From Micropruina sp. (GTDB lineage Bacteria > Actinomycetota > Actinomycetes > Propionibacteriales > Propionibacteriaceae): a DNA stretch of 28,994 bases. Shown here in pieces: positions 14,237-22,633 of the stretch (position 1 is the stretch's first letter; the number at the start of each line of letters is the position of its first letter). The notes beneath the pieces were generated by a model. It was given only the letters and a program-made list of their open reading frames with translations. It was not told where the DNA came from and ran no database searches. Where the stretch lies: positions 1 through 28,994 of the forward strand of contig JADJTO010000020.1 of NCBI GenBank assembly GCA_016711105.1. Direction: 5' to 3'. The translations under genes and the position numbers were made by a program.

Positions 14237-14800
14237 TCACCCTTCCAGGTTGATCCGAACCCGCACCGTGCTGCCACGCAGCACCGCCGTTCCAGCGGGC
14301 GGGTCGATGCTGATCACGTCTTCATGACCAAAGGCAGGGTTCAACTGGTCGATCTCGTACTCAACGATCAACCCGAGCGATGAGGCCGGAAGGACGACTA
14401 GGACCATGTCGTCTCCCTCTTCCACCTCGGTCCTGGTCCGCCAGGGCGGAATGAACACCGCGCCGATCAGCTGGGTCAAGGAAGCGATCGTCTGCTCCAA
14501 CTCGGCGATCCGGGATGACATTGCCCGGACCGCACCCCCGAGGGCCTGTCCGCCGACCCGGACGTCCCCGGTGACAGCCAGGTCGCCGATCACGTTGACC
14601 CCGCCGCTGTAGTCACGGGCGAAGTTGATCGTCAGCGCATCACCGGCGTCGTGCACCAGCGCGCGCCGATGAGGTGACCCGCCGGCTCCTCGCCGTCCCG
14701 GAGAATCCAGCATGAAGTCGGCGCCGGTGCATTTCAGCACTGACGCCTCGATCAGGACCCAGTTGCCGCCCTGTTGGTCGAGTTTGATGTCAGTGGCCAT
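14237..14800 (-). CDS. uncharacterised fibre-like protein with coiled coil and PASTA-like C-terminus
   Basis: A 187-residue protein without a known name. The N-terminal ~85 residues (MATDIKLDQQGGNWVLIEAS, RRALVHDAGDALTINFARDY, GGVNVIGDLAVTGDVRVGG) have the short glycine-rich strand repeats seen in tail-fibre and spike proteins. Residues ~87-115 (AVRAMSSRIAELEQTIASLT) form a probable coiled coil. The C-terminal ~55 residues (VLPASSLGLIVEYEIDQL then VISIDPPAGTAVLRGSTV) resemble a degenerate PASTA repeat. No signal peptide is seen. The ATG at 14800 has GGGAGG eight bases upstream. It follows dnaG on the same strand after 107 bp and converges with the FN3-like gene, so the two may form a functional pair. 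Confidence 0.68.
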   Translation of the reverse strand: MATDIKLDQQGGNWVLIEASVLKCTGADFMLDSPGRRGAGGSPHRRALVHDAGDALTINFARDYSGGVNVIGDLAVTGDVRVGGQALGGAVRAMSSRIAELEQTIASLTQLIGAVFIPPWRTRTEVEEGDDMVLVVLPASSLGLIVEYEIDQLNPAFGHEDVISIDPPAGTAVLRGSTVRVRINLEG

Positions 14801-14907
14801 CGCTCATGCCTCCCTTGAGGGGTCGACCGACCGGGAGCCGGAAGGCCGCTCCGAGTCTAACCACGGCGCTCCTGCGCGCGGCAGGGCACATCCCAACCCA
14901 ACTGAGG

Positions 14908-16772
14908 TCAGTCGGCCGGTCCAGCGGCGATCGCCCCCAACTCCTGTCGGGATTTCTCCAACTCCAGCAACTTGGCAAACATCCGGTTGTAGGTGGCCTG
15001 CTCGTCCACCGGGTTGGTTCGCTGCAGCCGCGACTTGAGTTCGGCGATCCGACGTGAGGTCGTCATCAGGCGCAGTTTCGCCACGTATTCCGCTGCGTAA
15101 CCGGGCGTGGCCGGACGGAGTAACGGTTCGACCGCCAGAGCCGCCAGCACCTGCTCGGCGACTGGATCGGTGAGCACCTCGGCCACTGGCTGCGGCCAAT
15201 CGTCCAAGCTCCGGGTCACCCCCATGATCGCCTCGCCCATGGCTCGATAGGTGGGATGGGTGAAGTCGTCCGCACTGACCCCGTTCCAGGAGGCGTTGAA
15301 GCACTCAGGTGCCCGCACCATCAGCCGAAGCGTCCCGCGTTCCACCTCCAGGCGCCGATCCCGGGCATCCGGGAAAGGCAGCCCCAAGAGTGCCGGGGCG
15401 TCCGACTCCTCCTCGGGTGCCGGTTCGGGACGTCCGGGGTGAGCGCTCGCGACCGGGCGCCGGGCGGCGCGGGACACTTCCCGGCGCACCTCCTCCACGT
15501 CGGTGCCGATCAGTTTGGCCAACTCATGCACGTAGCCGGTGACCAGGGAGTTGTCCCGCACACTGCCCACCAAGGGCGCAGCGGCACGGAGCGCCGCTAG
15601 GCGTCCGTCCACCCGATCCAGGTCGAACTGGCCCACCGTGTTCTGCATCACGAACCGGTACAGCGGCACCCGGCGTCCGACCAACTCGCGGACGGCCGCA
15701 TCCCCGTGCTGAATCCGAAGGTCGCACGGGTCGAGGCCGGTCGGCTCGATCGCGACATAGGTCTGGGCGATGAAGTTCTGGTCGCCCTTGAACACCTTCA
15801 GCGCGGCCGCCTGCCCAGCAGCATCGCCGTCGAAGGTGAACACGACCTCGCCCTTGAGCGAGTCGTTGCTGCCGATCAGCCGCTGCAACAACCGGGCGTG
15901 ATCATCGCCGAACGCCGTCCCACAGGAGGCGACCGCGGTGTCCACTCCGGAGAGGTGCGCTGCCATCACGTCGGTATAGCCCTCGACCACGACCACCTGG
16001 TTCTTCTTGGCGATGTGCACCCGGGCCAGGTCCAGGCCGTACATCACCTGCGACTTCTTGTAGACCGGCGTTTCCGGGGTGTTCAGGTACTTGGCAGGCA
16101 TCCGATCGTCGTCCAACAGCCGCCGGGCGCCGAAGCCGAGGACGGATCGTCCGGCGTCTTTGATCGGCCAGATCAGCCGGGATTGGAAGAAGTCCCAGCC
16201 ACTTTCGCGGGCCAGGCCGGCCTTGACCAGTTCGGCGTCGGTGAACTTTCGGCTGCGCAGGTGCTGCAGCAGTTCACGTCCGCCGCCGGGGCGAAGCCGA
16301 CCGAGAACAGTTCCGCCGCATCCCGGTCGAAGCCACGCTCGGCCAGGAACTGACGCCCGATCACAGCGTCCGGCTTGGTCAGATGATCGGCGTAGAACTC
16401 GGCGGCCAGCCGGTTCGCCTCCAGAATCCGCATCCGCACGCCCGGTTCGGCCCTCGCACCGCCGGATTCGGTGTAGCGCAGGTGCACCCCGACCCGATCG
16501 GCGAGGAACTCGACCGCCTCGGTGAAGTTGACGTTGTTGATCTTCTGCACGAAGCCGATCACGTCACCGCCGCTGTTGCAGCCGAAGCAGTAGAAGTAGC
16601 CGCGCGACGGTGTGACCCGGAAGGACGGCGTCTTCTCGTCGTGGAAGGGGCACAAGCCGGTGAGCGCTCCACCGCCCGCGTTACGAAGGGTCACGTAGGA
16701 GGCGACGACGTCCTCGATGCGTGCCCGCTCGCGGACGGTCACGAGATCCTCTTCGACGATCAGCCCGGCCAC
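14908..16772 (-). CDS. dnaG: DNA primase DnaG (apparent single-base frameshift)
   Basis: Synthesises RNA primers for DNA replication. The N-terminal frame starts at GTG 16772 (VAGLIVEEDLVTVRERARIE) and has the CHC2 zinc ribbon C41-P-F-H44...C62-F-G-C65. The second frame carries the Toprim core (VVVVEGYTDVMAAH, FTFDGDAAGQAA) and the C-terminal helicase-interaction region, to the stop at 14908. The frames break at about 16281-16291. There the sequence reads A-P-A-A-D-V-N where the family has A-P-A-G-G-R-E-L-L; one missing G in the CGCCGCCGGGG run accounts for it. Restored length is about 621 residues, normal for actinobacteria. Because primase is essential, an assembly error is far likelier than a real mutation. 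It is divergent from the FetB-type permease gene. Confidence 0.92.
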
Positions 16773-16833
16773 ACCCGTGAGTGTAGATGGGCTCACCCCC
16801 ACCGGCCGCCGCGAGAGACGGGATACTAACCCC

Positions 16834-17592
16834 GTGAGTGTGGAATTGGGTTGGGGGCTGGCGGTCGCCCTGGTGACGTTGACGCTGCTCGGAGTCTCAG
16901 CCTCATTCATCGGACGCCTCGGCGTCGGCCGTGAGGTGGTTGTCGCCGCCGTCCGGGCAGCAGCTCAGTTGGCCGTCGTTTCGCTGATCATCACCGCAGC
17001 GATCGCCCAGTTGTGGAGCACCCTGGCCTTCGTGGCGCTCATGTTCACCGTCGCGGTGGTGACCACGATCCGCCGGGTCGGCGCGGTCGAGGCGTGGCCG
17101 TGGTCGGCGCTGGCCATGGCCTGCGGAGCGCTGCCCGTGCTGCTGATCATCTTCGGCACCGGCGCGGCTCCCTTCACGCCGGTCGCGGTGCTGTCCCTGG
17201 CCGGAATCGTGATCGGCAACATGATGACCGGGCACACCCTGGCCGGACGCCGCTGCTTCGCCGAGCTGACCAACAACATCCCCAGCTACGAGGCCGGCCT
17301 CTCGCTGGGCCTGACCCGCGGCCAGTCCATCGGCGAAGTGATCGAACGGGTCGCCGCCGAGGCGATGGTGCCGATCCTCGATCAGACCCGGACGGTCGGC
17401 CTGGTCACCCTGCCGGGAGCGTTCATCGGGGTGCTGCTGGGCGGCGGGTCCCCGTTGCAGGCGGGTGCCACCCAGGTGCTGGTGCTGGTCGGGGTGACGG
17501 CCGGGCAGGCGGTCACGGTCGCTGTGGCCACCGCCTTCATGCGGCGGGCCCACCTGCTCCCGGTCACCCTCGCGGCCAAGCTGCGGCCCTGA
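16834..17592 (+). CDS. fetB: FetB family (UPF0014) ABC transporter permease
   Basis: A 252-residue membrane protein with about seven hydrophobic segments. Signature regions are RAAAQLAVVSLIITAAI near residue 50, GIVIGNMMTGHTLAG, then EAGLSLGLTRGQSIGEVIERVAAEAMVPILDQTRTVGL and TLPGAFIGVLLGGGSPLQAG. E. coli FetB is the permease of an iron exporter that protects against oxidative stress. Its ATPase FetA is not beside this gene, so the partner must lie elsewhere or the substrate may differ. GTG 16834 lies 7 bp after a GATACT -10-like hexamer, so a leaderless start is plausible. Its TGA abuts the dgt stop directly, the two forming TGATCA. Confidence 0.87.
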   Translation: MSVELGWGLAVALVTLTLLGVSASFIGRLGVGREVVVAAVRAAAQLAVVSLIITAAIAQLWSTLAFVALMFTVAVVTTIRRVGAVEAWPWSALAMACGALPVLLIIFGTGAAPFTPVAVLSLAGIVIGNMMTGHTLAGRRCFAELTNNIPSYEAGLSLGLTRGQSIGEVIERVAAEAMVPILDQTRTVGLVTLPGAFIGVLLGGGSPLQAGATQVLVLVGVTAGQAVTVAVATAFMRRAHLLPVTLAAKLRP

Positions 17593-18656
17593 TCAGGCGC
17601 CTCGTCCGATCCCCTTCGGCAATCGCGCCGGATCCCAGTCGAGCAGGCTGACCGCGGTGTCGAACGCGAAGCGATCCGTCATGCCGCCCACGTAGGTCAC
17701 GGCCGACCGCAGCACGTCCGGGCCTGGCGGTTCGGGGAGGGCTGCGGGATGCTCGGCGAAATACTCCACCAAGGCACGCAACACGGCGATCACCGCTTCG
17801 GATTGGGCCAGCGATTCGGGGCGGGTGTAGATCCGCTCGTAGTTGAACGCTCGCAACGAGGACAGCGCCGCAGCCACCTCGGGCCGCATGCCGAGCTCAC
17901 CGGTCTCGCTGGTGGCGCCAACCACCTCGCGGACGAACGTGCGCAGCTGATCGCGCCGGGTCTCCCCGCACACCTCCGAGATCTCCGCCGGCAGATCGGC
18001 CAAGGAGACGATGCCGGTGCTGACCGCGTCCTCCAAGTCGTGGGCGCAGTAAGCGATCCGGTCCGCCCAACTCACGATCTCGCCCTCGATCGTGCCCGGG
18101 GCCGGGCGCGACCAGGAGTGGTTCCGGATCCCGTCCAGCGTTTCGGACACAGGTTGAGCGGCGCCAGCACGACGTCCGCTCCCCAGGGGCCGTGGTCGTA
18201 GCCCTCGGGAATGAAGGTGTCGAACGCGTCCTCGCTGGCGTGCCCGCCGGGCCCATGACCGCAGTCGTGACCCAGGGCGATGGCCTCGGTGAGGGTGACG
18301 TTGGCCCCCACCCCGCGCGCGATCGAGGTGGCGACCTGCGCTACTTCGAGCGCGTGGCTGAGCCGGGTGCGCTGATGGTCGGTGGGAAAGACGACCACCT
18401 GGGTCTTGCCCGCCAACCGCCGGAAGGCGCTCGAATGCACGATCCGGTCGCGATCCCTCTCGAAACAGGTGCGTTCCAGGTCGGGCTCTTCCTCCCAGGC
18501 CCGGTTGCCGGCGCCGCGAGCAAGGGTGGCCCCCGGACGCAACAGCACAGCCTCGGCCTCTTCACGTTCGAGCCGGAGCACGGCCCGCTGGGTGTCGATC
18601 GCGGCCCGCGAATCGCGGTGCGCCCGGACCAGATCCTCTCCGACGTGCCCGGTCAT
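17593..18656 (-). CDS. dgt: deoxyguanosinetriphosphate triphosphohydrolase-like dNTPase (apparent frameshift)
   Basis: An HD-domain enzyme that splits dNTPs into nucleoside and triphosphate. The N-terminal frame carries RDRIVHSSAFRRLAGKTQV, HALEVAQVATSIARG and the metal-binding ALGHDCGHGPGGHASEDAF. The second frame continues with ETLDGIRNHSWSRPAPGT and SWADRIAYCAHDLEDAV. They meet at about 18145-18150, where N-L-C-P-K-R-W replaces the expected N-L-C-(S/A)-E-T-L-D. One missing base restores a protein of about 354 residues. The ATG at 18656 begins MTGHVGEDLVRAHRDSRAA, which fits relatives; the ribosome site is weak and a start slightly upstream is possible. As with dnaG, an assembly indel is the simplest explanation. 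Confidence 0.88.
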
Positions 18657-18764
18657 CGTGTGGGCCCAGGCGATGGCCCGGGGGTCAGCTCGTCCGGCAT
18701 GCCCACCATGATGGCATCGGGGGGCATGGAATGATGGACGGGAACCGTCAGCAGGAGGAATCGG

Positions 18765-19496
18765 ATGTCGGACAATCAACCAGGCCCCACCCCGGGCGGC
18801 TGGGCACCCCAAGGCCCAAGCCAGCAGCCGGCCCCACAACCGAGCTACCCGCAACAACCCGGCTCGCAGCCGGCCGGCTATGGCGCTCCAGCGCAACCCG
18901 GTTACGGCGCTCCAGCCCAGGCAGGCTACGGCGCCGCGTCGCAGCCCGGCTATCCGCCGCAAGGCTACGGCCAGCAGGGTTACCCACCTCAGGGCCAGAA
19001 CCCCGCCCCCTACGGAGCGCCCCAGCAGTACGGGCAGAATCCCTACGGCAACCAGCCCTACGCCGCGAACCACGACCCCCAAGGTCAGCTCGCCTACCCC
19101 GTCGGCGCCAGCTACCCCCCAATTGCTCCAGCAGCCAAGTCCCCCCTGCTCGGCATGGCCGCGCTCGGACTGGTGGTGATCTGCGGTGTCGCGATGTCGG
19201 CGGTGCTCTGGCAACTCGGCGGCCTGCTGGGCGAACTGGTGACCTCGGGCCAGATCGACCCCAATGACCAGGAAGGGATGCAGATGATGCTGATGGAGCG
19301 GGTCGGCCCGCTGCTCAGCCTCGGCCTCAACGCGTCGATGCTCGTTGGTTTCGCGGGCTGGGTGATGGGGATCATCGCCACCGCCACGCAGCGCGGTCGC
19401 TCCTACGGTGTTTGGGCGATCATCCTGGGAATCCTGGCCCCGATCATCGCCTTCACCCTGATGATGGTGGCCTTCTTCCCTTACCTGCCGATGTGA
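18765..19496 (+). CDS. Pro/Gln/Gly/Tyr-rich membrane protein
   Basis: A 243-residue protein. The first ~120 residues are disordered and repetitive, built of QPGYGAPAQ and YPPQGYGQQ-like units rich in Pro, Gln, Gly and Tyr. About three transmembrane helices follow: LLGMAALGLVVICGVAMSAV, then SLGLNASMLVGFAGWVMGII, then WAIILGILAPIIAFTLMMVA. This layout resembles actinobacterial DUF4190-type or similar envelope proteins with a cytoplasmic low-complexity head. The function is unknown. ATG 18765 follows GGAGGAATCGG. It diverges from dgt and converges with the dus gene, with stops 12 bp apart. Confidence 0.82.
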   Translation: MSDNQPGPTPGGWAPQGPSQQPAPQPSYPQQPGSQPAGYGAPAQPGYGAPAQAGYGAASQPGYPPQGYGQQGYPPQGQNPAPYGAPQQYGQNPYGNQPYAANHDPQGQLAYPVGASYPPIAPAAKSPLLGMAALGLVVICGVAMSAVLWQLGGLLGELVTSGQIDPNDQEGMQMMLMERVGPLLSLGLNASMLVGFAGWVMGIIATATQRGRSYGVWAIILGILAPIIAFTLMMVAFFPYLPM

Positions 19497-19508
19497 CCGA
19501 CGGGGGCG

Positions 19509-20693
19509 TCAGCCCCCCGACACGTCGGATTCAGCCTCGCTGAGATCGTCATCGCCGGCCACCTGGGAGTCAAGCCACCCCTGCGGGAGAATCACCTTCG
19601 CCCGGGGGGTGCCTTGGCGCCCGCGTGGTGAGCCGAGTTCGTGCGCCGGAAACGGCACGTCGGTCGGCAACTGGGCCAGGGCCGCGTCCAACTCGGCCAG
19701 GCTGGAGACCATCGCCAATGAGCGGCGCAGGTCCCCGCCGACCGGGAAGCCCTTGAAGTACCAGGCCATGTGCTTGCGCAGATCGGTCAGGCCGTACTTC
19801 TCGCCGTCGAGGTCGGCCAGCAGGACGGCGTGCCGCCGCACCATCGCGGCCACCTCGCCGAGCGTGGGCAGCGGCGGTGCAGGTTCACCGGCGAACGCGG
19901 CGGCCAGGTCACGGAACAACCACGGACGCCCCAGGCACCCGCGTCCGATCACCACCCCGGCGCACCCGGTCTGCTCCATCATGGCCAGCGCATCGGCGGC
20001 CTCCCAGATGTCGCCGTTGCCCAACACCGGGATGGACACGTGCTGCACCAGTTGGCCGATCGCCTCCCAGGCGGCCTCGCCGGCGTAAGCCTGTTGCACC
20101 GTCCGGGCGTGCAGGGCGATCGCTGCGCAGCCTGCCTCCTCGGCGATCCGTCCGGCGTCCAGGAAGGTCAGATGCTTGTCATCGATGCCTAGCCGGGTCT
20201 TCATCGTGACCGGTACCCCGTACGGCTCAGCCGCGCGGACGGTCGCGGTCAGGATCGCCGCCAGCCGGTCACGTTTCCACGGCAACACTCCGCCACCGCC
20301 GCGGCGGGTCACCTTCGGCACCGGGCAGCCGAAGTTCAGGTCGATGTGCCCGACGCCGAACTCCTCACACAAGATCACCGCCGCCTTGGCCATCACCTGT
20401 GCGTCCACCCCGTAGAGCTGCACCGAACGGACGGCCTCCCCCGGGTCGAACCGGAGCATGTCGAAGGTCTTGGGGATGCGCTCGACGATGCCGCGGCTGG
20501 TGATCATTTCGCAGACGTAGAGACCGGCCCCCTGCTCCCGGCACAGCTGGCGATAGCCCGCGTTGGTGATGCCGGCCATCGGGGCCAGCACGACCGGCGG
20601 GCTGACCACGTGCGGGCCCAGGCGCAGGGTCACCGACGACCCCGGGCTCGACACCGGAGCCGATCGCTCAGGCCCGTCTGCCACCTGAGTCAT
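19509..20693 (-). CDS. dusB: tRNA-dihydrouridine synthase (DusB-like)
   Basis: A 394-residue FMN-dependent enzyme that reduces specific uridines in tRNA. Family marks are VVLAPMAGITNAGYRQL near the N-terminus, the catalytic-cysteine motif HIDLNFGCPVPKVTRRGGGG, VTMKTRLGIDD, the FMN-binding HARTVQQAYAG and IPVLGNGDIWEAADA, and GVVIGRGCLGRPWLF. The C-terminal helical tRNA-binding region includes LRKHMAWYFKGFPVG. The ATG at 20693, with AGGTGG just upstream, is preferred to a GTG at 20723 with no ribosome site. It follows glyS on the same strand, only 33 bp after its stop, so co-transcription is likely, a gene order I associate with actinobacteria. Confidence 0.92.
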   Translation of the reverse strand: MTQVADGPERSAPVSSPGSSVTLRLGPHVVSPPVVLAPMAGITNAGYRQLCREQGAGLYVCEMITSRGIVERIPKTFDMLRFDPGEAVRSVQLYGVDAQVMAKAAVILCEEFGVGHIDLNFGCPVPKVTRRGGGGVLPWKRDRLAAILTATVRAAEPYGVPVTMKTRLGIDDKHLTFLDAGRIAEEAGCAAIALHARTVQQAYAGEAAWEAIGQLVQHVSIPVLGNGDIWEAADALAMMEQTGCAGVVIGRGCLGRPWLFRDLAAAFAGEPAPPLPTLGEVAAMVRRHAVLLADLDGEKYGLTDLRKHMAWYFKGFPVGGDLRRSLAMVSSLAELDAALAQLPTDVPFPAHELGSPRGRQGTPRAKVILPQGWLDSQVAGDDDLSEAESDVSGG

Positions 20694-20726
20694 CGGATCC
20701 ACCTGAAGCGGGTTGGGCACCAACGA

Positions 20727-22106
20727 TCAGCAGCCGATCAGGCGTTGGGCGAGGTAGCCCCGCACCTGATCCAGCGCCACCCGCTCCTGGGCCATGGTGT
20801 CCCGCTCGCGAATCGTCACCGCCTGATCATCCAGGGTGTTGAAATCGACCGTGACGCAGAACGGGGTGCCGATCTCGTCCTGGCGACGGTAACGGCGGCC
20901 GATCGCCTGGGCGTCGTCGAACTCGACGTTCCAGTAGGCGCGCAGTTCCTTGGCCAGATCCCGAGCCTTGGGAGACAGCGACTCGTTGCGTGACAGTGGC
21001 AGCACCGCCACTTTGACCGGGGAGAGTCGCGGGTCCAGCTTCAGCACCGTGCGCACGTCAACGCCGCCCTTGGTGTTGGGCGCCTCGTCCTCGGTGTAGG
21101 CGTCCACCATGAAGGCCATCAGGGAGCGGGTCAGGCCGGCGGCCGGCTCAATCACATACGGCAGGTAACGCTCACCCTTGGCCTGATCGAAGTAACTCAA
21201 ATCGGTGCCCGAATGCTTCGAATGCGTGCTCAGGTCGAAGTCGGTCCGGTTGGCCACGCCCTCCAGTTCACCCCAGCCGTCGCCACCGGCGAACCCGAAC
21301 TTGTATTCGATGTCGACCGTCCGCTTGGAGTAGTGCGACAGCTTCTCCTTCGGGTGCTCGTACAGGCGCAGGTTGTCGGGGTTGATGCCCAGATCGACGT
21401 ACCACTGATTCCGGGCATCGATCCAATGCTGATGCCACTCCTCATCGGTGCCGGGCTCGACGAAGAACTCCATTTCCATCTGCTCGAACTCGCGGGTGCG
21501 GAAGATGAAGTTGCCGGGGGTGATCTCGTTGCGGAAGCTCTTGCCGACCTGGCCGATGCCGAAGGGCACCTTCATCCGCGAGCTGTTCAGCACCTGGGCG
21601 AAGTTCACGAAGATGCCCTGGGCGGTTTCCGGGCGCAGGTAATGCAGGCCCGATTCGTCCTCGATCACGCCGAGATAGGTCTTCAGCATCATGTTGAAGT
21701 CGCGCGGTTCGGTGAACCGGCCGAGGTTGCCACATTCGGGGCAGTTGATCTCGGTCAGGCCTTCGGGCTTGCGGCCCTTCTTGAACTCGAACGCCTCTTC
21801 CAGTTGATCGGCGCGGAACCGCTTGTGGCAGCTCAGGCACTCGGTCAGCGGATCCGAGAACACCCCGACGTGGCCCGAAGCCACCCACACCTGGCGCGGC
21901 AGGATGATCGAGGAGTCGAGGCCGACCACATCGTCGCGGCCCTGCACGACCGACTTCCACCACTGGCGCTTGATGTTCTCTTTGAGCTCGACGCCGAAGG
22001 GGCCGTAGTCCCAGGCTGCCCGGGTGCCGCCGTAGATTTCGCCACAGGGGTAGACGAAGCCCCGGCGCTTGCAGAGGCTGATGACATTATCGAGGCGGCT
22101 GGCCAC
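20727..22106 (-). CDS. glyS: glycine--tRNA ligase, dimeric eukaryote/archaea-like type
   Basis: A 459-residue class II aminoacyl-tRNA synthetase charging tRNA-Gly. It begins VASRLDNVISLCKRRGFVYP, then GGTRAAWDYGPFGVELKENI. A zinc-like insertion has CLSCHKRF and CPECGNLGRF. Motif 2 is GKSFRNEITPGNFIFRTREF, followed by EQMEMEFFVEPG; motif 3 is EPAAGLTRSLMAFMVDAY. The C-terminal anticodon-binding domain holds VKVAVLPLSRNE and YRRQDEIGTPFCVTVDF. The GTG at 22106, after CTAGGAGC, is favoured over the ATG at 22133, which adds nine residues lying partly over the ABM gene. It lies between the ABM gene upstream and the dus gene downstream on one strand. Confidence 0.95.
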   Translation of the reverse strand: MASRLDNVISLCKRRGFVYPCGEIYGGTRAAWDYGPFGVELKENIKRQWWKSVVQGRDDVVGLDSSIILPRQVWVASGHVGVFSDPLTECLSCHKRFRADQLEEAFEFKKGRKPEGLTEINCPECGNLGRFTEPRDFNMMLKTYLGVIEDESGLHYLRPETAQGIFVNFAQVLNSSRMKVPFGIGQVGKSFRNEITPGNFIFRTREFEQMEMEFFVEPGTDEEWHQHWIDARNQWYVDLGINPDNLRLYEHPKEKLSHYSKRTVDIEYKFGFAGGDGWGELEGVANRTDFDLSTHSKHSGTDLSYFDQAKGERYLPYVIEPAAGLTRSLMAFMVDAYTEDEAPNTKGGVDVRTVLKLDPRLSPVKVAVLPLSRNESLSPKARDLAKELRAYWNVEFDDAQAIGRRYRRQDEIGTPFCVTVDFNTLDDQAVTIRERDTMAQERVALDQVRGYLAQRLIGC

Positions 22107-22116
22107 GGTGAAGCTC

Positions 22117-22467
22117 CTAGTGAGTCGGCGCATGCCCGGCTGGAATGCGGCCCCTCAGACTACCGGCTGCGCGGCAGGTTCTCCCCACAGCCTCGGGTAG
22201 GTCATAGGCGCTCGGCTCATCGATCGCCTCGCTGAGCAGGCTGACCAGGATCATCTTGGCCTCGAACCCGTTGAACGCGCGCCGATAGGAGCCCACGTTC
22301 ACCCACCGGCTGGTGATCGTCCACAGGTCGGGGTCGTCCAGGTTGCGCAGGAAATCAACGCCCTGGCAACCGTCCCGAGCAGCCATGAAGTCCACCGCGA
22401 CCTGGGCACGAGCCACGAAGTCATCGGTGCGCTCAGGCACAACCTGGAACCGGCTGATCGCCAACAT
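22117..22467 (-). CDS. antibiotic biosynthesis monooxygenase (ABM) domain protein
   Basis: A 116-residue protein of the dimeric ferredoxin-like ABM fold. It shows MLAISRFQVVPERTDDFVAR, ARDGCQGVDFLRNLDDPDLW and TITSRWVNVGSYRRAFNGFE. Such proteins oxidise small aromatic substrates or act as quinol or haem monooxygenases, and many have no known role. The last ~25 residues (RTCRAAGSLRGRIPAGHAP) are basic and look unlike the family, so the tail may be a short read-through or could hide another indel. GAAAGGG precedes the ATG at 22467. It ends 11 bp before glyS and overlaps its ribosome site, suggesting co-transcription. Confidence 0.82.
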   Translation of the reverse strand: MLAISRFQVVPERTDDFVARAQVAVDFMAARDGCQGVDFLRNLDDPDLWTITSRWVNVGSYRRAFNGFEAKMILVSLLSEAIDEPSAYDLPEAVGRTCRAAGSLRGRIPAGHAPTH

Positions 22468-22479
22468 CGCGTGCCCTTT

Positions 22480-22492
22480 CGACGGACCGTCG
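22480..22492. promoter_or_regulatory. palindrome just upstream of the ABM gene
   Basis: CGACGGACCGTCG is a perfect 6+6 palindrome around one base, 13-25 bp before the ABM ATG on the minus strand. It could be an operator or a small leader hairpin. Short, so weak evidence. Confidence 0.3.
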
Positions 22493-22550
22493 CACCCTCG
22501 CCGGGCGCACTGATTGGCTCACTGTAACCACCACACACCCCCAGGATGAC

Positions 22551-22624
22551 CCCGCTCACAGCGGGCCGCGGCCCTCGTGGAGGCCCGGCCACCCAACGAG
22601 CCGGCCCTCACCGAGGCCCGGCCA
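22551..22624. repeat. GC hairpin plus a 23-bp direct repeat
   Basis: CCCGCTCACAGCGGG (22551-22565) is a 6-bp stem with a 3-nt loop. It is followed by two copies of a 23-bp unit, at 22569-22591 and 22602-22624, differing only at three bases in the middle (CTCGTGGAG versus CTCACCGAG). Each unit can fold as GGCCCTC...GAGGCC. It lies directly before the hairpin array. Confidence 0.55.
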
Positions 22625-22633
22625 GGCTGGATG

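Noticed and set aside
16173..16910. Programmed frameshifting in dnaG
   Set aside because: No slippery heptanucleotide, upstream Shine-Dalgarno-like stimulator or downstream structure is evident, and three neighbouring genes show the same kind of one-base break.
18657..19214. Extended N-terminus of dgt starting far upstream
   Set aside because: That frame runs antisense through the Pro/Gln-rich membrane protein gene, which has its own strong ribosome site.
21213..22235. 340-codon plus-strand open frame opposite glyS
   Set aside because: Antisense shadow of a complete, highly conserved synthetase.
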